64,000 nt of DNA. Source: Nymphaea colorata. Lineage: Eukaryota; Streptophyta; Magnoliopsida; Nymphaeales; Nymphaeaceae. The notes under the pieces are model-generated. The model saw nothing but the letters and a program-made list of their open reading frames with translations. It was not told the origin of the DNA and searched no databases. The position numbers and the translations under genes were made by a program. Shown here one piece after another: positions 58,770 to 64,000 of this stretch (position 1 is the stretch's first letter; every line of letters starts with the position of its first letter). The DNA lies in contig NC_045146.1 in the NCBI RefSeq assembly GCF_008831285.2, positions 618,001 to 682,000 on the forward strand, written 5' to 3'.

Positions 58770-60283
58770 CTAAGCTCAGTCTCTTGCTCGGACGGGATCG
58801 ATCTCAGTGCCATAACCGATGTCACTGTGGCTCAGCCAAGCAGGTCAGGTACCAAGCAAGTGACGTTGAGAGTTGCACTCTTAGATGTCTTAATTTAGTC
58901 CTATATCTATCAAGGAGAGATTGGGGCATGCTTGTCTACGGTATAAGTGGACGAGAGGGAGAACGGAAAGGCACGCAGCTGTGTGGTGAGAATGGAGGGA
59001 ACTATTTTTTTGCCTTGTTTTGTGCTGTGGGTGCCTTTTGCAGTGTGGCCATTGTCGGTTTTAGATTCTAACGGGATCTGTTAGGATCTGTTAGGACCGG
59101 ACCGATTGCGACTAGAGAGTCCGAACCAATCGTGAATCCTAGTTCCCAAGACCTTCTTGAGGACAATGTAAAAACCCAAAATCCTAAACAAATTAGATAC
59201 AAATGAACTACCCGGCCGGACAGGACCTCGGCGCAAACCCAATAGAAAGTGATTACATGTACGGTATCCCAAAAAACTAACTGGGCCAAACTTACTGAAG
59301 AAGAACTATGAGGGTGTGAGGCAAGTACAAGCGTAAGCGATACAAATCAACTCTCACAACTCACTCAACAAACCACAAGCTAACGTGCAAACCACGCCCA
59401 TTCCCAAATAGGTAGGTCATGTCCCCTGTGGTTGTGTTTTTGACGCTTGTGCCTCCGAGGTACCATTGTCAAGGACTAGGCCGGAGCCGGGCTAAAGCAA
59501 GAACTGAAATCAAACTAAACAGGAAACCTAAAACTCCCACCTGTGAGCTACAAGGGGTTAATAGTGTGTTACCGGCCAAGGCTTGCTTGGCAACTCACGA
59601 ATAGGGACCACAGGGAGAAATCTGTATCCCCGGGTATCACAGCTACGGTTCTAGAAGACCGCTTGAGGAGTGCCTCCACGTAACTTCTGCTTGGAAGGAC
59701 TGCCACCTGCAGTTGGGACCCGCAGAGGAGGGCCGAGGGTTTCCGGTCTCACGGGCCAAGGTGGGCCGGGAGGACCAGGTCTTCGCAGCCGCCTGCTGCC
59801 GAGATGCCTTGCGCAGAAGGAGCAGCCGCCTGCTGTCGAGATGTCGTGCGCGGAAGGGGCAGCCGCCTGCTGCCTTGCATCGAGAGGACATGGCCGCGTG
59901 CTTGTGGATGCTTGCCGAACGGAGGGCCGGAGCCGTCGGGCTGAAGGGGGCCGGCCTGAGGAAGGGCGACCGCCTGTCGCCTAGGCCGAGGGCTGGTGCC
60001 ACGGCTGAAGGTGCTGAGGGGTCTACCGCAAGAGGATGCGGCAGCGCCTGCCAGTTGTCGTAGGTGGCTCGGCCACGCGTGTCGGAGGGTACCGACAAAG
60101 TAGAGCGGACAAGGCTGAGGAGAACCGAGGAGGCCTAGCGGGGTGCTGACCTTCCGAGGAATAACACCTAAACCTAATTAGGGCTCGGGTTGGCTTGGAT
60201 GGGTAGGACTCTATACGTAGGTTAGGTCTAGTCAATAGAGGTTAAGGGCTCGGGTTGGCTAGGTCAAGAGAGCTTAGGTGAAG
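58770..60283. other. Unclassified segment with GC-rich core, inserted before REC pseudogene
   Basis: The sequence from about 59430 to 60180 is markedly GC-rich compared with its surroundings. A 37-bp tandem repeat starts at 59785, 59822 and 59859 (GCAGCCGCCTGCTG...). GGGCTCGGGTTGGCT occurs at 60181 and 60247. Long frames here on both strands follow from base composition and carry no domain. It could be part of a non-autonomous LTR element, but no ends were identified. It separates 58556 from the REC duplicate beginning at 60284. Confidence 0.5.
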
Positions 60284-63200
60284 GTCCATTGCTGCATCCA
60301 AGTCATATCCAAGCCGCACTTGCTCCTGCATCCAAGACATGTCAACTAGGCTGTGGCAAATCTATTGAAGAGTTCATATTACTTAGGGTTTGTTCTATTG
60401 ATATGGCTTTTTGTATTTTTTTTAAATCCATAAAGAACCAGATGTTAGAGAATCTTCTTGAGTTAAACATGACTGGTCTATAAAAGAATAGAAGAACAAT
60501 AATTTAACTAACTTACTGATTGCAGACTAAAGGAAAATCGAACCAAAATTATGGCAGAGCAAGCTCAGAAGAATCTTCGAAAGATTCAACAGATGTTCCT
60601 GAGGAAGATACAAGGGCTAGTGTTACTGACGTTGGTGAATCAAAGGACTTGGGCAGCACTATGCAAGTGCAGTCTAAACCTCATGCAGAAAAAATCGTCA
60701 CTGAGATGCATGGTGTTTCTGGAAATGCACCTTCTACTGTAGGTATGGAGGGAGAAGATGGATGGCAAGCTGTTCAAAGGCCAAGATCTAAAACCCCTCA
60801 ACAAAGATCAAGAAATTCATATCCGAATGGCCACTACTATCTATTGAAAAAACGAACTGCTACTTCTGGTGGTAACATGGAGAATCAACCTACAAAAAGC
60901 ACTGCACCTGCAAACAGATTCAGTCGAAAAATAGTCAAATCTGTAACATATAGAGTTAAATCAGTGCCTTCATGAACTAATGCTGATCCTCCTAGTGCTA
61001 CAAGAATTAGCAGGAGGCATCGAATCCTGGAAGTGGAACTCAACTGGTATCTGACGGACAGAAAATGGCAAAAGGTGATCAAACTGTTGCAGTCCCACAG
61101 AACATTGCAGTTGGGACCTCCAGCTTGACAGCAACCCTTGGAAAAACTCCTTCTTACAAGGATGTTGCACTGGCGCCGCCTGGCACAATTGTGAGGATGC
61201 ATGGTAGACATCTCAATGATCAAAATACTGACAATCCAGATTCAGTGGGTGAAAGTGAGACTCAGGAATCACTTGTTTCAGAAAGAAGTGGACAAAACAC
61301 GGAGGTACTAACAGAGAATGAGACAGAGAACCTTATGCAGGTGTCATCTGAAACTTCAGCTGTTACAGAACTTAATGACTTCATAGAAAATGCAAAAGGT
61401 AAGGATAATGATGTGAGCTCTTTGATCAGTAAACGTGAGGATTTAGTTCTGGAGAACCACGAGCAAAGCCAGCAATATGTGGGAGCAAGTGAACCTCTTG
61501 GCGTCAACATTTGCAGCACTCAAGAGGAAAGCAAATTAAAGGCAGGAAAGGTGGAGAACCTTTTCACTTTGGCTTCTTCAGGTCTTGAAGCGGCTGAATC
61601 CTGCAATATTCTTGTCTATGACAGACTGAATGCAAATGATCCTGAAGGAGAAATTGCTCCTAGTAATAACATGGATATTGCAGAAGGCCAGTTGACTGCA
61701 TCAAAAGAAACAGATTCAGTTCCAGGAGCCTTTGAGTTGCCAGAAGTGGGGAGTGAGAAAAAAGATAGTGGGAGAAGCTGAATCTTTCAGCATACCTTCA
61801 CCCATGGGAGGTGAAAACCTAGAAAAGGGCAATTTGGCAACCGGAGAAGGTGAAACAGATATAAGAGCATCTGCTCCTGAGACCAAGAATACTTCAGAGG
61901 TACACTGCAAGAAATTATCTGCATCAGCAGCTCCCTTTAATCCTTCCCCTTCGGTTGTTCATGGATGCATGCCTATGAACATCAACCCACATCCAGGTGC
62001 AAGTGCCATGCCTGCTGTGGCACCTTGGCCTGTGAGCTTGCCTCTCCATCCCAGCCCAACAGCAGTACCTGCAATGGCACCCATTTGTACGTCCCCCAAT
62101 CATCCATATGCATCTCCAAGGTCACCTCATGTCTGACACCCACTGGCCTTTATGTATCCTCCTTACCCCCAACTACAACCATTACCAAGTCGTGCTTATG
62201 CTCTAAACAGTAACTACTTCCAGGCAAACAACCCCTGGCAGTGCAATATGAACCCAAACGCTGTAGAGTTTGTGCCCGGAATGGTATGGCCATACCCACC
62301 TGCCACTGACCCAGCAGCCAAACCTACAGTTGAAGAGATGAACAGAATACCGCCTGATGACCTGAAACTGGCAGTTTCAATCCCTCCAATGGAAGCAAAG
62401 GTTGGAGGTGAAGCTAAAAGTATGGATATTCCAGTTGAAGTTGCAAGTTCTACAATCACTGTATCTGATGATGCTGCTCGGGAGAAGACAAAAGATGAAT
62501 CGCCTGGTTCAAGTAGAATCCAAGCTGGTGAGTTTGAACAAGAATACAGTAAATCACCAGGTGAAAAAAGTGTCACTCCAGGGGAGCAACTTCAGAGCAG
62601 CAGTGAGAGCAGAAGTGCTAGGAATAGCAGAAAGAGTGAGGATGATGGCTCCATTAACATTTTGATAAAAGGGAGACGAACAAAAAGGCAGAATCTTAGG
62701 TTGCCAATGAGGTTGTTGAATAGGCCGTATGGTTCACAACCATTCAAAGTTATTCACAACAGAGTGGTAAGAGTGGGTGAAGCTCCCAAATCTACAAATA
62801 TTTCTTCCACTCGAGATGGTTTATCATCTCAGGCTCCTGAGATTAAGTCCAGTGCTGCATAAAGCTCTTAAGCATTCATCTGAAGCATGACACGTAGTTC
62901 CACCTTGTTCAATTTATTTTCTAGTGCGTGGGCTATTTGGAACTTCACTTCTCAGTTGCTGTCTGCTCATAGTACACGCTGCACGGCACTGTCTATTCTT
63001 ATCTAAGTCATCTATTGGTTTTCACTTGGCTTTCTGAACAAAATTCAGGTCAGTGTTGTTTTTCCTTAACAATTTTAAACTTGCATGTTACTGCGTTAGG
63101 ATTTATTAGGCATTCTTAAGTTCTCAAAAGAGACAATCAAGTCAAGGCAGTCAATGCGTTAATTGGGTCGTCAAGGATTCAACTTGGACAGAACTAGCAG

Positions 63201-64000
63201 CTCTGTTCGAACTATTCAGGTTGATTTTCATTCTCTTGATTAAGGAGGGTTCTCATCCATGTTTACAACTCTCTTGCAGTCATACTCTTTTTTTCCTATT
63301 TGTTTTCCTGGTACAAAATTTTCATCAACAGGCTTGAATGAGGTACATAGTAAAGTTTTCCATTGCATATTCCAGTCACTTAAAGTATGGTCCAAACACC
63401 TTGGGTTTGACAAAATGGAAATGCTAATGACATAATTATTTGATTTTTAAGGTAATTCTGGTTTTAGTGTGATGGGAATGTGAATGTTGCCTTCATAGTC
63501 ATTAGTTCATAATCAATGACTCCAACTATAATTTCTTTGGTTGTAATTAAATCCTCAACAATTCTTGTCAGCATGATTATTGTTCTTGCGGTTGGAAACT
63601 TTCTATGACAGTGCCAAAACAACAATCATAAAAAGATTCTGACACTTCATCTTCTAAGATTTATTTCTGACTCTAGAAAATTGTAAATGTTAGTCATGCC
63701 TTCTTCAAGATTAATGCCATGACTTGATGTCATTGTTTCCATCATTAAATATCTTAGGAAAAGCATCTAACATTTCCAACATAAGGCACACGCTCTGAGA
63801 TTACTGGCCCCTAGCTGACTGCCTAATGTTACCAATTGTGCATCCAATTAAGCCCTTCAGTTATTCTTCTATGCTCCTATTTTTTCTTTCTAATAGGAAT
63901 CCATACACTTCATCTACCACTCTCAGGAAATTGAAGCTTAATTTCCCCTAGCTGACTGCCTAACGTTACAAACCCTGAGTCTGATTGAGCCCTCAGTATT
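60284..64000 (+). pseudogene. REC/TSS last exon and 3' flank, direct duplicate with disabling mutations
   Basis: Matches 50569 to about 54420 nearly base for base, starting inside intron 22 at GTCCATTGCTGC and running off the window end. The exon copy spans 60526-62862. Disabling changes relative to the intact gene: TGA at 60973-60975 (from TCA), a 1-bp deletion near 61013, a 2-bp deletion near 61765, and TGA at 62134-62136 (from TTA). There are also in-frame deletions of about 90 bp near 60791 and 24 bp near 62293. The two frameshifts together restore frame. No upstream exons accompany it; a GC-rich segment precedes it. Confidence 0.95.

Noticed and set aside
59643-60098. 151-codon minus-strand frame and two overlapping plus-strand frames in the GC-rich segment
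   Set aside because: Long open frames on both strands follow from high GC and a 37-bp tandem repeat; no domain signature.

Overview
The window is plant nuclear DNA, most likely from an angiosperm with a repeat-rich genome. Evidence: a 23-exon gene with GT-AG introns whose product matches the plant REDUCED CHLOROPLAST COVERAGE (REC)/TSS family, two Ty1-copia fragments, an endogenous plant pararetrovirus (Caulimoviridae) in partial copies, tRNA-derived SINEs and a hAT-type MITE. The species cannot be named from the sequence.

Only one gene looks intact: a REC/TSS-like gene on the + strand, coding from 37822 to 53258, predicted 2009 aa. It has an N-terminal CLU-N-like region, a CLU domain, TPR repeats, and a long disordered tail encoded by one large last exon. 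A CT-rich leader and a probable leader intron lie at about 35640-37780.

The rest is largely broken pieces of this locus mixed with mobile DNA. At 1-632 there is a copy of exon 19 and part of intron 19 with a nonsense codon, cut off by a truncated copia element (628-2985, minus). At 14163-18600 there is an inverted, rearranged copy of the REC 3' end and its downstream flank, split by pararetrovirus sequence and by a repeat also found in the REC leader intron. At 60284-64000 there is a direct copy of the REC last exon and 3' flank with two nonsense codons and two frameshifts.

Layout: 1-632 REC fragment; 628-2985 copia 1; about 3400-7930 no genes seen; 7930-10610 dispersed repeat A, ending in an almost perfect 155-bp inverted repeat; 10620-12213 pararetrovirus copy 1 (+); 14163-15863 inverted copy of REC downstream flank; 15871-17350 pararetrovirus copy 2 (-); 17358-18600 chimeric repeat plus REC last-exon fragment (-); 19316-24145 a 637-bp inverted repeat enclosing copia 2; 24140-28830 second copies of dispersed repeats; 29740-30530 third, partial pararetrovirus-associated repeat carrying a MITE; 31945-34824 SINEs and simple repeats; 35640-54780 the REC gene; 54790-58556 duplicated flank, tandem repeats and a MYB/SANT-like pseudogene; 58770-60283 GC-rich segment of unknown type; 60284-64000 REC pseudogene.

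No operon-like or defence system was found. The unusual content is structural: repeated partial and inverted duplication of one gene locus together with pararetrovirus and transposon pieces.
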